Source of the DNA: Parelaphostrongylus tenuis
Lineage: Eukaryota > Nematoda > Chromadorea > Rhabditida > Metastrongylidae
Reading direction: 5' to 3'
DNA: 64,000 nucleotides
NCBI GenBank assembly: GCA_019055375.1
Contig: JAHQIW010004742.1
Location: 62,001 to 126,000, forward strand
The notes under the pieces were generated by a model, which saw only the letters and a list, made by a program, of their open reading frames with translations, did not search any database and had not been told where the DNA came from. Below, piece by piece: positions 1 to 11,578 of this stretch. A program made the translations under genes and the position numbers. How positions within the stretch are numbered: the first letter of the stretch is position 1; every line of letters begins with the position of its first letter.

Positions 1-225
1 TTCAAAGCGCCTCAAGGGTTCTGCACGTTGATGTTTTGGATTTCCCGCCAGGGTCGTGATTGTTACATCAAAATCATTATTGTTGTGCTTTTGCGTCCTA
101 TGTAAGCCTAGAGGTTTGATTCTATCGATATTAGCCTTTTCGTCTAGATGTTCTTTAATGCGCAGATGAAGTGGTCTACAAGTTTCCCCACTATATTCCT
201 AGCAAAAGCAATTACTGTTTCAGAC
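1..225 (-). mobile_element. Penelope-like element remnant, GIY-YIG C-terminal part
   Basis: Read on the minus strand from about 197 to 1, one frame stays open and gives the end of a Penelope-like retroelement protein: YSGET, then RPL, then RIKEHLDEK, then HRTQKHNN.DFDVTI. This matches the GIY-YIG endonuclease tail seen intact near 18.2 kb and 44.1 kb in this window. The domain nicks DNA for target-primed insertion. The first tyrosine motif (VYxISC) is missing, the sequence upstream is unreadable, and the element runs off the left edge. It is a decayed fragment. Confidence 0.8.
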
Positions 226-3200
226 ATCTTACGGAACTATTATGAATAATAGGATATAACAATAAAAAGAACTTGGTCCACGAACAACCTTTGATAGAGA
301 GGTTGAATGAAGCTTTGGGACTAAAATGGTCGTATTATTGCACTGCTTTCGACGGAAAATCGGCCGTTGTCTGCGTGCGTCTTTTTAGAATAACTGTAGT
401 AGACCTCTCTTTTTATCCTTGCTTTGGCTTCTCTCACACTCCTTTTCATTCTTGATATTTGTCATTAACATAATAAAGTGAGTGATTAACTGGTTTGCGA
501 TCAAGTAAAGACTCCAATTATGTGGTTAGAGCATATGTATGGAAAATCTGCAATTAAGTGAAAATGAGTGGAACTTGCACATGAAAAAAATTTCACTTTT
601 AGCGCAGAAGATAAGCGAGTCATTAGTATTCAATGCAGCGATTTACCTGTAATTTAAGTCTGCAAAAGACTTAGCTGAAGTTTCGATGCAAGCAGCAGCA
701 GAGCAAAAACGGTAATATTCGTCTGCATCGCAGGATAATTTGCAAACAGCCGATGGTTAAAAAGAACGTGAAAATGCATGTAGAAAGTCTGGTAAAAAAA
801 ACGCTGATTTTAGCAAGTTATAAAATACTAAGAAGCAATCTAAAAGATCGGCAATCCATTAATATCAATATTGATTAATGGTTCTTGTTTTCTGTATGAG
901 CAAAACATGTCATTGTTATCATGAAGTTGTTTTAGAGTTCAAAGCTTAAAATGGTTGCATTGAGTGCGGCTCACCTTTTTGACTGATTTTGAACTTCACT
1001 CAAAATTCAGCACAATCTGACTCTACCACATCTTTTCATTTATCGTGTCAGTGATACATGTGCGACGCCGCTACCCTCAAGTTGTAAGGGTGAAGCGAAA
1101 GGCATGCTCTAATAGTGAGGTTGTGAGAATAAATCGAAATGTACGTCTAGCACTAGAAACGCCATACCAGACTTCTGGAAGGCTTGAAATACTCCATTAG
1201 ATCATGCTGTTGCAATTTAGTCGAGCGAATTCCCATAATCTACAGGAAAATAAAATCACCAGGAAGCAAGACAGCTATTTGGATACTCACCTCTTTCTTG
1301 AATGTTCCACTGATTGTCATGTGGAGATCAATCGCAAATAGCTTACACAAAGTGCCTTTTTCACATTATAACGACAGTAATATACTCTGCGAAGTCACCC
1401 GTGGTAACGAGAATTTCATTAGTATAACTCATGTTTGGGTTCATGAATTTTATTCAAAATACTTCGACAGTCTTGAGCGTTGAGATTTTGTATTTCTATA
1501 TGTGGATGGGGACATTTGTTTCAGAATATTTCCTTTATGCGCCTTTGTCATATGTGCTCACAGTATGATAATCAGTTGAAATTTGAGTTCACTGACCACG
1601 AGTCCTGACTTTTTACATGGGCTCAGAGTGGACTACTCGTCCTTATAAGGTATTCATTCTCGTATTCTGCACAAGAGATTAGGCAAACGTTTATGCCAGC
1701 CGATTCCATTATCGTCTATGTCGTCAAGTCGTCTTATGCAATTTTATGCCCAACATAGATGGCCACACAAACACTCCAACTTGGCGTCTTTTGTCATTGT
1801 CTTCTAGACCTGTCCTTCTCAGACGTTCTAAGGCCACATTGATTTAAATAGAAATGAAAGATAAAGTAAATATCTTCAAAAGTATCGCAACCATCGATGG
1901 ATTTCTGTCATTTTTCTAGCATCGGTCAAAAACCTAAAGTGTAATCACATGTAATTAGCACGTTGAACTTACATGGCTCAATCCATTCAACTTCTATAGC
2001 TTAGATTGTGCAAAGTATAGTCTATCGTTGAGCTGATTATAATGCCTCGAAAAGTCACTCACCGCGAGATACCGAACGATTTTGATAAAAAGAGGGACGA
2101 AGGCGTAATGTGTCGCCAACCCAAAGAAGAAGTGGAGTTTTCTCATGAAACACACAACTTTCTTCCAATTTGGCAAAGTATGATGTCACTGCAAGTTTTT
2201 TATATGTGAACTAGTGAAGGAAAATTCCGTTCTTCGCATAAAATACTTTTCCAGATAGTAGATCACTGCAGTTTATGGGCTTGGCACAGCCAAATCACAG
2301 TAATATATGCAAGAAAAACCAAGTACAAGCAGATCTGCAACTAGAATTGCTAAATTGACTAAAAGTGTTGCCAAAGATGCTGAGTGTATAATGAATCTTG
2401 ATTCCAATCGTGAGTCAAATCCGCGATACACTCAATAGATCAGATGTTATATCGACGAAGCAAAGGTAGCGCAGTGATGGTCTCGATGGTGCAGTACTAA
2501 CACGCGTATCTGGTCAGAGTGGGAGGAGTGCAATCCCAGCCTTGGGTCGAAAGCTTTGCAGATTACTTAGTATTCTCGCTTTCATAATTGCAACATGACA
2601 ACGCTGCTGTGACAGCGGTAAAATAAAGCATTTCTTCCAGTCAAAAATTTGTCGCTCAACATGCGCGGACATCAGCGCGCTTATCATCTCTATCGCTTAC
2701 ACGCCAGGTATCTAGTGTACAATAAGTCGCTTAGTGGTGAATGTTGTCGTTCAACCGTAACGGTTATTCACAACATTTCAATAGCCTTTTTTAAAAATAC
2801 AAAACTTTCTGAGAATGTGTTTTCATGTGTCTGAGGTTTTTTTCATACAGTCAGACAGCTGTAGCATCCAGATTATCCATTGTTACACTCGTTAATCTCC
2901 ATGTCATGCTTGATGAAATATGTCAAATAAACATAAGTGAATCTTTTGTTCTACCACTAAACCAGCAGACTCAATAGGCTGGGTAAAGTTTTCATTTTCA
3001 ACGGAAAGAATGCTCACATTATTCACTGTAGAACTACATAAAAGCTTATCGAAGTTTGGAATCAGTCGTGTCACTATGATCATACCACCTAATATCTGTA
3101 ATATTGGAGTATGTGAAAGATGAAGACGTCTATTGTTGATTGATGAGTAGTATAACTCACTGAGTGGTAAAAAAGAACTAGAAATTGGAAAGAAAGGGAG

Positions 3201-4230
3201 ACATGGAAACAGTGTGCGCCATTACAGAAAAAATATCAGAATTGGAGAGTCATGTTATATTGTGAGATAAAAGATAATTTTTACTTTCAGTGCAGAGAGC
3301 AATGAAAATACTGGTAGCACTACGCATCGATCTAAATACATTGGTTACTTGTAGTGCTCTTTTGATGTCTGTCTATCTGAATGCAATTGGCGACTAAGAG
3401 GAAAATTTGTGATGAGATTTTCGTACGTGTAAGCCCATTAATTCAGATCATCACACGTCACCTTTCAAAGGGCAACGTTCCTCTTCATTTAATTGCCAAA
3501 AGACCTTTATCACTCTTCTGAAAGAGACCTCCACGACATAGGAAAGTACACTTATTTGTCCGTCTGTGTGCCGTCTATACCATCACTCAAGTGGAAGATA
3601 AATGAAAGTTAAACGAAGAGCAGCCGTTTGAGAGAACTTAGTTTCAAAAACCACCCAATAGGATAGGTAATATCCAACAGACCTTTTGAGATCAAACCAC
3701 CGACCAGATATGTGCGCCACACGTGCTCCTATCTTGCTCAGATTTGCATGGAGCAGTCTTCTAACATTTCAAAGTTTTTCAACTTGTTATTGTATTTACA
3801 CGGATGGTTATCAAATTCTTACTATACGGTTAACTTGAAAGAAAGCAAGGAGAACATTTTCGGCCAGCATTCCTTGGCGTACTCAATGAAAAAAGAATTA
3901 CTAAAACAGCAACCTAGGCAACAAGTGAAATGTTTGAAGACCACTGAGGAGTTGAGTAGGAAATATTGGGACTCACACAATAAACTGTTATAAAAGGTCG
4001 TGTGAGGTAAATAATAAATTTGTGGATAAGATAGAAAATAGCGGAGTGGTAAACGATTGGTAAAGACAAGCAAATGTTAGTAATAATTTCACACTTCATG
4101 CCGAAATTATCAATTTATAGAAAATTTTTGACTCAAGAATAAAGTCATAGGCATTTCAAAACATTAGTTAATGCGAGTTAAACAACTTTTATGTTGACAT
4201 ATGTAACAAACATCGCAATTAACTATTTTG
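226..4230. other. Gene-free stretch, no recognised coding sequence
   Basis: Only short ORFs (60-100 codons) without recognisable motifs or convincing splice-site pairs. Apart from the tRNA-like unit at about 2479-2572 I see no structure I can name. An AT-rich decayed-repeat background is likely. Confidence 0.5.
2479..2572 (+). repeat. Decayed tRNA-like unit
   Basis: Carries a weak A-box-like stretch (GATGGTGCAGTACTAACACG) and a degenerate B-box region, ending CCTTGGGTCGAA. It resembles the GGTGTAGTGGTAGCACGCG units near 25.6 kb and 33.9 kb. No credible cloverleaf remains, so it is a pseudo-tRNA or SINE head, not a working tRNA. Confidence 0.45.
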
Positions 4231-4234
4231 AGAC

Positions 4235-4905
4235 CTCGCTCATGAATACTAAAACCTGACATCGCATTTTGAGCTTTCATGAGGTCCTCTATGGGAACTT
4301 ATATAGTGTAAGACATATGCTTTGGCCTTCCACTATCATCAGTTGCACCTTGCCTTTCGGTTCGCTCAGTTCTTCGAGAATCTACTTCTATTTAGTGGAA
4401 TCAAAGGCAAACTTTTTACACTCGATGTTGCTTATAACAGACCTCATGACAGACCCATAATATATTGTCAGATTTTTTTTTTCGTTTCGAGTGCTTTCTT
4501 GAGACAACACTGAAATCTCGATGTGCCTGATAATTATTTTTTGAGCCATGCATGTGGTCTGTGTTGGTATATGGTCCAAAAAAATGATTTTCAAGCACAT
4601 TGAAATTGAAGTGTGATCTTAAAGAAAATGTCGAAACGAAAGGTATGATATAATTGACTATATCAACCAAGAGCAGTCGAGTGCACAACACTGCTTATTC
4701 AGTGATACTTTTACTTGATGAAAAGTGTAAGTAGTACGTCTGCGCCCCTACGTCGGGGATCGGGATCCCTCCGAATGGGTTAGCTGAAGGATAAGGGCGC
4801 TGGCCAACTGATAAGGCTGCCAAGGCCGAAACACGTGTATTTGTCTGTGAGTTTGCCCATAACAGACCACACGTATGGCTCAAAAAATTACCAAGCATAT
4901 TGTAA
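4235..4905. repeat. Inverted pair of hammerhead-motif repeats
   Basis: The left part (about 4235-4575) reads on the minus strand and the right part (about 4575-4905) on the plus strand as the same dispersed repeat. The plus unit runs from a TCTTAAAGAAAA block, through GAGCAGTCGAGTG, a hammerhead-like motif at 4805-4843, to CAGACCACACGTATGGCTC. The same order recurs at 39.8-40.1 kb and partly at 29.6, 37.2 and 63.9 kb. The minus unit has CTGATGA at 4336-4342. No coding capacity; a non-autonomous retroelement is likely. Confidence 0.6.
4805..4843 (+). ncRNA. Hammerhead-ribozyme-like motif, degenerate
   Basis: Order of parts: CAA (stem I, 5' side), CTGATAA (core, expected CTGANGA, so one core base is off), GGC-TGCCAAG-GCC (3-bp stem II), GAAA, ACACGTGT (self-complementary stem III), A, then T-TTG (stem I, 3' side). 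The layout equals the better copy at 29672-29712. Because the core G8 position is A, self-cleavage of this copy is doubtful. Confidence 0.4.
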
Positions 4906-5234
4906 AATTATATTGTTCTAAGTGAGGCCTAGCAGTAGTCGATTGCAATGTTTGTTACTTAGGCCCACTGAACAGCCACACGCCATGCAATCGACAGTCC
5001 CACTCGACACTCTGGAAGAACGCCACAGTGATCGTTTGCGGACGTTGAGTGTAATAAGTTTGTCATCGATCTCTATACAGGGCTAGATCCCCGAGGAAGT
5101 GACTAAACGAAAGGGCATCATGCAGCTGACGAGGCTAGAAGGCAAAACACTTGTCTTTCACTATGAGTATCCAGAACAAATCTCATGAAAGACTCAAAAT
5201 ACATTGTCAGAAGTCATTATGAAAACTTCTTATA

Positions 5235-5500
5235 AATCCTTTCAATCAAATTTTTTTTGAACTGACAGCATATGAGTGTATCGTGAGGTCGGTTATTGCA
5301 CTTATACACTGCTAAGCACGTGTTTTGGCAATGTAGCCTCATCAGCAGCATAGTGTCTTTCGGCTCAGCCAATTTCTTGCAGGGGATGAATTCCTACTAC
5401 ATATGAAGGAGTCGACGGCGAATAAGCAAATCACCGCCTGTCAGGCGGTAAAATCCCCCGACATTGCAGTGACCAGCTCTCGATCACTCATGGGTGGCAG
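5235..5500 (-). repeat. Hammerhead-motif repeat, minus copy
   Basis: Related to 4235-4400 and 39165-39450 (shared blocks: GAGGTC, CACTTATAC, GTTTTGG, and AATCCCC before a short tail). On the minus strand 5316-5345 gives CTGATGA, a GGC/GCC stem II with a 6-nt loop (TACATT), then AAAAC and ACGTGC. The 5' core is canonical, but the GAAA core strand has become AAAA. Same non-coding family as the repeat above. Confidence 0.5.
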
Positions 5501-6125
5501 ATAAGCTCAAGATGTGTTATCAGATTATGTATAGTCGAATATAAAGGTGCGATTGTATTCTAACCTCGCTATAAACATTCAAGATAGTTTGTGGGAATAC
5601 TGCCGGAATGTGCGTATGCCACTGACATATCAATCTCGAAAAACTCTAGATATTCTTACAAACTTCGGAATCCTATTTTTAACTCTAACTCTGCGATGTG
5701 CTCATAAACAATATAGACAGACAAAAGAAAACCACACAACGATAATATAACAGCAACACCCTGTGCTGGAGTGCTCAAAAAGCTGAAGTTTTTTTGAAAT
5801 AATTACTTTGGTTTGATGTCCGCTCCAGCAGCTAGTTTTATTCTAGTGGGTCCTTCGACCACAGTTTCTAGTCAAACCGTGCATTGCTTATAGCTAAAAG
5901 TATGTGAGCAAGCAATCAATAAGATATCTCATCTTGAGAGCTTTCTTGTTACGGTTCGACTCCTCTTTACTTCTTTCATCTTTCCTTTAGCTCTCTATGT
6001 CTCACCGTAATCTTCTCTTCAGTTTTCATCACTCCTTCCATCCTTTTACTTCTTTCGTCTCCTTCTTTCCTGTAATGTGTTGATACATGGTAGAAAAAAT
6101 TTGTCGTATTGCCTAAGAAAATGAT
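5501..6125. other. Gene-free stretch
   Basis: Pyrimidine-rich around 5940-6070 (CTCTTT/CTTTCATC stretches). No ORF with recognisable features, no repeat family I can name. Confidence 0.4.
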
Positions 6126-6239
6126 TCCTACCTATGAATCTGGGCAAATTTGAGCTCATCAGAAAGCTTGTTTCTCTGTCATTGAACGATACATCATTAG
6201 TCCATAAGTCTTTGAAAAGGATTGTTCAAGGAAGAAATT

Positions 6240-6560
6240 TCTCTGCTGCTCCACTTCACTACAGATTGGGGGTCAACCCTTCCGAGGCTCATCGACAAAT
6301 GTGCGAGGTGTGTGGTGACGGATTTTGAGATGTGCGTGTAGCTCAGCGGTGGTTCAAAACGTTCCGAGAAGAAGGAGAATGACTGATTCGCAGGCCAGAA
6401 CAGGGACATCCACGAGAATACTATCAGTAGTCAAGCAGCCGTTAATCAAATTGAAGAAGATTCATTGATAAGTTACCGGATGTTGGCTAACGAGCTTGAC
6501 TCTGAATATGATAGTTTGACACATTCTCCGAGAGACTGGCAAATAATTCTTGTGTCGATG
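6240..6560 (+). pseudogene. Mariner transposase relic, N-terminal HTH region
   Basis: The translation resembles the DNA-binding half of mariner-family transposases: RLGVNPSEAHRQMCEVCGDG, then after a TGA, VAQRWFKTFREEG, another TGA, then RPEQGHPRE (the acidic/GRP linker), and after a frame change AVNQIEEDSLISYRMLANEL. At least two in-frame stops and one frameshift, and no catalytic domain follows. It is a dead copy. The two regions at 27.95 kb (+) and 61.2-61.8 kb (-) are other mariner fragments in the window. Confidence 0.75.
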
Positions 6561-7072
6561 CAGAAGGTGACTACTTCGACTATTGATTTAACTTTGTTCG
6601 AGCTTGACTGGTGTACAGCGATATTTCCCTATGCGCCTGAAAATATGACAGGAGTTTCCCTATAGTCTATTACTTTCCCGATTTCTATTCCTCTACTCGC
6701 ATTTATTCTCACTCTGTTCCTTTGTCACCTTTTTATGTCTCTTGTTGTCCCCATTGTTTTATCACATCTTTCCATAGGCTCTCATCTCTTTCTTTTCCTT
6801 ATTCTTTTTCTTTCCATATCTACAATTCACATCAGTTTTTCGTGCAGCCGCTATTATTGTGACCCCATTAGTGCTAACACACGTTCGTTTATATTTACTG
6901 GGATTATTGAAGGGATGTGTGCGTGCCTGGTCGCAGCTGATGGTTACGGTAGTCGCATGCCCTCGCCAGACGCACACGACAACCAGAGACAATGGTATCG
7001 ACTATGCAGACTCTTTCAAAGTGGGCGGATTGGCCTACTTTCAGATTAAATCCTGTAGAATAACAGCATAAA
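6561..7072. other. Gene-free stretch
   Basis: Low-complexity pyrimidine-rich DNA (6650-6840) and unremarkable sequence. ORFs here lack any recognisable motif. Confidence 0.4.
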
Positions 7073-7365
7073 AGATTAAAGGATAAAGCACTCGGCGTTG
7101 ATCAGTCTCTGAGGAATGTGCTATGCATTCCTCTTGGTTTTAGGTGATTGAATACATATCTGGCCTTCACAATGACTCGCGGTGGCTCTCCCACTGTATC
7201 GAGTCACTGCTGCTTATCCTCTCAGACATGCCTGAGGCCCGTCTGGTACCAATGTACCGACTCAAAGGAAGGGATGGATTGGTGAGCCATAAGTGCAAGA
7301 TCGAACCATTGACGTTCTGTGACGGCGCAGAGCACCTCTATCCACTGCGCCACATGCGCTTCTGA
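7073..7365 (-). mobile_element. tRNA-derived SINE (family S), minus copy
   Basis: One of about 13 copies of a roughly 300-bp SINE. On the minus strand it starts AGCGCATGTGGCGCAGTGG (A box), then GGTTCGATCTTGC (B box), a tRNA-unrelated body with GGTACC, GATAAGCAGCA and GGCCAGATATG, and a tail ending CTTTATCC-like. Clearly diverged from the better copies at 31.4 and 54.9 kb. Transcribed by Pol III if active, mobilised by a partner LINE. Confidence 0.85.
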
Positions 7366-10300
7366 ATAGCTGCATGTTTGAAGTTATTTCAAAGTGTAGT
7401 AAAATATAGAAGAAAACTAGCAAGGAGATCAACTGGAAAGGCATCAGTGGCGTAGAAGATTTGAAGCGACTAATGCATAACGGCAAATCGGTTTTCAAAA
7501 CTGATCAATTATCTCAAATCCTCCTTTCTGAACTGTATACATTATATCCTCTATTGCGTTGTGCTTGGCTGTCGACGGTCTTAGTGGCATGATGACCAGG
7601 TTTGTTTCCCTAGCACCTTTAGCATCGCCCTACATTTTCACTACAAGTAAAGCTTCGCCATCTGAGACTTAAAAACTCATTTGATCTTGAAACCATATTA
7701 CTCATACTATATCACGGTTATTAAACCTATGCACAAAAGAAGCAAGGTGTATGAGCTTTCGGAATGGCGCAAGTCACTCAACCTACGTGAGTTCATGTGC
7801 TATTGATGTACACATAGCATACTTAGGGCAGCCCATTGTAAACTACTACATTTGAGAGAAGTCTCCGCTATGTACGTAGGGGATCCACAATCAGTGTACG
7901 GAAGGAAAGCAACAGCTGGGTTTTAGTGCTCGACTCCAAAAGAAGTCGAGTCACTCTAGCTGCCTTCCTTAAAGATTCACCAATGTCTTCTGCATAGATG
8001 AGTGGACCATAGTTCTTGTGAGTAGAAAGCATTCAGCTACCTGCCTTAACCACTAAAAAAACATCAATTCGACATCGTAGATTGAAATAGCGAAGCTAAA
8101 CGTCCATTACGGTGTTTTCATCAATAAAGAAACGACAGAATTACAAAATTGCTAAAAAGGATTGGAAATAGGTTTAGTCAAAGAGTTCTTGAGAGTCTAA
8201 TGAAAAAACAAAACAAATCACAGAGCCTCACTATCTGATAGAAATCAAAAGAATAGGAATTCATAAGCCAATTTGAGTGTTAGTTTAAAAAAGAACGACT
8301 TTAGCATTTTATGACTTTTATCTCGAAGTTTCTGCGCAAAGAGCTTGTTTGCTGTCCCATAAGGCACCATTGGAAAAAACTGGAATGATATTGAGTATTG
8401 ATAAAGATGGGTAACGCGCAGTAGTTGCCAATGACAAAACCAATTAAAATTTATCGAAATCTTTGAATATCAGTTTCAAACATCAACCCTGAGTTGCATA
8501 GTCGTTCCATACAGCCGCAATAATTCCTGTGATCAATTTGAACAACAATGGTGTTGTTGTTGATTTCTAGCTACATGGTAACTTCTCAGTCCTCATGGAT
8601 CAATGAACCAGTATTGTATTCATTATCGCTTGCAATAGGATTGTCCCAACTTGTCGACGTCAACGAGTATTCGATTGCAAACGTATCAGTTACTGACTGA
8701 CTAACCTTGTGGCTATCTGTGACTGTTATACGGTAGCCGCGTGACAGTGACGCTTCAGTGCTGTCACCAAAATCAAAACGACAAGATAGCGACATATTCT
8801 AGAGCACCTCTTTGAACCCTTAGATTCAAGCATATTCAAAGTTAAATTGCTAAAAAAGTTCGAAAGCTGAGACTTTTTTGATTTGTTGCATGGCCTTGCT
8901 TTAACTTTCCATGAAAGCTAAGTAAATTTTCATTATCTAATAAAGTAAGAGAAAAATTCTATAGACGCTCGAAATCTTCTATTTTTGATCACGGCGTTCC
9001 TATGTCTCCTGTTTATCAGAAGTGAGAGGTCAAGTCACATATTTCTTGTTTATTGAGCCTGTAACGCGAAGTTGTTAAGAAACAAATTTACTCGGCTAAC
9101 GTTTGGAGACGTTTCGACTTCTTCATAGCCGGTGATTCCAATCCACAGTGATTGCCCACAGTCATTCGCCCTCGTTCTAGTTTCCGTCTTCGTTGTTGAT
9201 TGAATCTAGTTCTTTTTGGTGAGCACTGCTCAAATGAGGAAGCTCACTCGGCGGTGCTCGCATATACAGGACAGTTGTTGATATTAGTGACTGTCCAGTG
9301 GCAATACTTGTTTTTACGACGCAATCCATCCTGCAGCAAGCGATATAATTATTGGCCGACACAGAGCTTTGAAAAATTCAAATTGAACTTTTTTGAACTT
9401 CTGAATTACCAACCAGTAATATATTCTCTGTTATTTTCTCTGACATTTTCATTAGAAATAGTTATTTTGCAAATTACTAGAGGCCGAACTGGTGTTAGCA
9501 TTTGCGAATATCGATCTGAGGTGCATCTTATGTTCTCCAACAGCATCCGAATGCATCCCATCCGGAAATGAACTGTTGACCGCGACCTGTCACTCACTCG
9601 ATTCGAGTCGATCTGATCGTAAGTGTTGTTTCACGTCGTCGTCAGAGAATGACGCAACCGCCAACACCCAGCCACTGAATGGCAATGTGGCACGGAGCGG
9701 ATTCAATTTCAAGGATGACTGCAACGATAGCATTGAGTGGTGTCGGGTTATGTCGGGTTATGTGAATCACGGCGATGCTCTATGAAAACATCAAGTATTT
9801 TTTCATGCCATTCTTCCTAGAATGTGTCAGCCAGTATGAGTCTTTGCGGGAGCCGAAAAAAGCCGTTTAGGAAACTATGAGAAAATTGGAAAATTTGGCT
9901 TGCTGGTCCGTCTTTTGAATGTTTTGTGACTATATTGTAGACTTTATAAACTCCATGTCTCGTAGGATCTTGAAAATACCATAAAATAAGTAACTTGAGA
10001 CGGTTCTCTTCAAAGCCAATTTCGTCCTAACTCTAAACGATGGCCAACTTGATCGGGGCGGTGTATATTACCTGGGTTGCACCAATTTTAGTGGCCTTAT
10101 TAGCCGGACAGAGTTTTTGCAAATTTTTCACATTCTTTCAGATGCTTAAGTCTCAACAAATCCAATACTATGCTTTCTGAAAAGAACACAATGCTCTTTA
10201 GGAGCAACAATAAGATTATGTTCCACACTCGGTTTGCTTTGTTCACTCGGCTCCGTTTGTGGATAGCTTTTCACTAAATGTTTAGTGAACATTCAATAGC

Positions 10301-11393
10301 ACAAATCTTATAAAATGGTGTAAGAGTGAAAGGGAATTCTAGTTCGCTTTTCCAGTAGTAACTCCGTTATATGGACTTCTTAGCGGGTTTTAATTACTTT
10401 TGTTTTCAACGTGCACTAGAGATGGGGGGATATAATCATAGTAAGATAGAGCATTCAATTTTGATTCGAGAGGCCTAGAAATTTTCCGAAACAGTCAGGC
10501 GCCTCTCAAATCGCATTAGGCTCAGCAATTTCACTTGCCTCCCCTCCCCCGTCCCAAAGTTAAGCAATTTTATTTATTTTCAAAATTCTACCCCATTTGG
10601 TGAAAATTCTTAGGTTTACTTGATACTCCGATGCTCCACAATTTTCTTCACACGCTCACATGATCTTAGGGTGTATATCCGTAATGCGAATTAGAATTCT
10701 TTTTGGTCTATAAAGAGCTTCGATGACGAAAATCAGCTGTAAAATCATCGTTTTCTAAGCTGTCTGATAACCTCTAAAACTCTGTTGAAAAGCGCCTATA
10801 AACCGTAGCCGAGTGAAGAATGAGTCAGAGGTAAAACGTGGTCCTTTTAGCTGCTTCAATTCACGAAGAGGATGTTTATGGAGTCCAAATGTAGTGGACA
10901 ACTGCCGAGATTTAAGCTACTGAGTACTTATCAAAAATCTGTAGGAAAAGCAAAAAAATTTTACCACCTTGAACGAGATTAAAGTGCTTAACATAACTGC
11001 CTGTAAATCTAACATTCTTCTATGAATAAAATGTATTGAAACAAAGCGAAGGATAGAATAATCAATTTGACAAAAAAAGAAGCAGCACAAAGACGTAGAA
11101 AAGAAGAAAGATGGGAGAGTGAATAAACATGTGAATGTGCTAATAAGTGAAAATTTGATCAAATCTAGATTGCAATCTTTTGATGACGGCTCTCCTTAGG
11201 AATGAATGGATGACAGCAATAATAAACTGAATAGCGACAGCTTAGAATCAAAGTGATCAAGTGAAAATTGGTGAAAACTTGCTGGTTATCACCGGTTCCT
11301 CTCAGACTTTATTAAATTTGATTTCATATCTTCCGTATACCTCACCTATCGTTGGCGATCGATCGACCAGTTAGTCGTTGATAGTTTTCATTT
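7366..11393. other. Upstream region of the forkhead gene, no recognised gene
   Basis: Contains ORFs at 9200-9571 and 9492-9785 (+) with near-normal codon look but no motif; the second has a tandem GTCGGGTTAT. A degenerate Penelope-3'-end-like block lies at 9085-9130 (minus: GAAGAAGTCGAAACGTC). A good donor (GATC|GTAAGTG) lies at about 9618, but its phase does not join to the forkhead exons found. Non-coding or distal regulatory sequence is possible. Confidence 0.4.
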
Positions 11394-11578
11394 AATGTCA
11401 CCATTCTGACATCGTCACCAAATCCCTCTGTAAACGAAAGTTCGCATTTGTCCTGCTTTGCTTGACTGCATCTCCATTGGTCGTCGAATTCTCTCTTCCT
11501 CGACCCAGGCCCGATTACGGTAGCGATGCTCTGCCCCCGTCATTCGTGCCACCACCAGCTTCTCGTACTTCGTGGCCG

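Noticed and set aside
9492..9785. Possible 5' exon of the forkhead gene
   Set aside because: The donor at about 9618 ends in phase 1, which does not fit the phase 2 entry at 12742, and it cannot join the 11579 exon that does fit.
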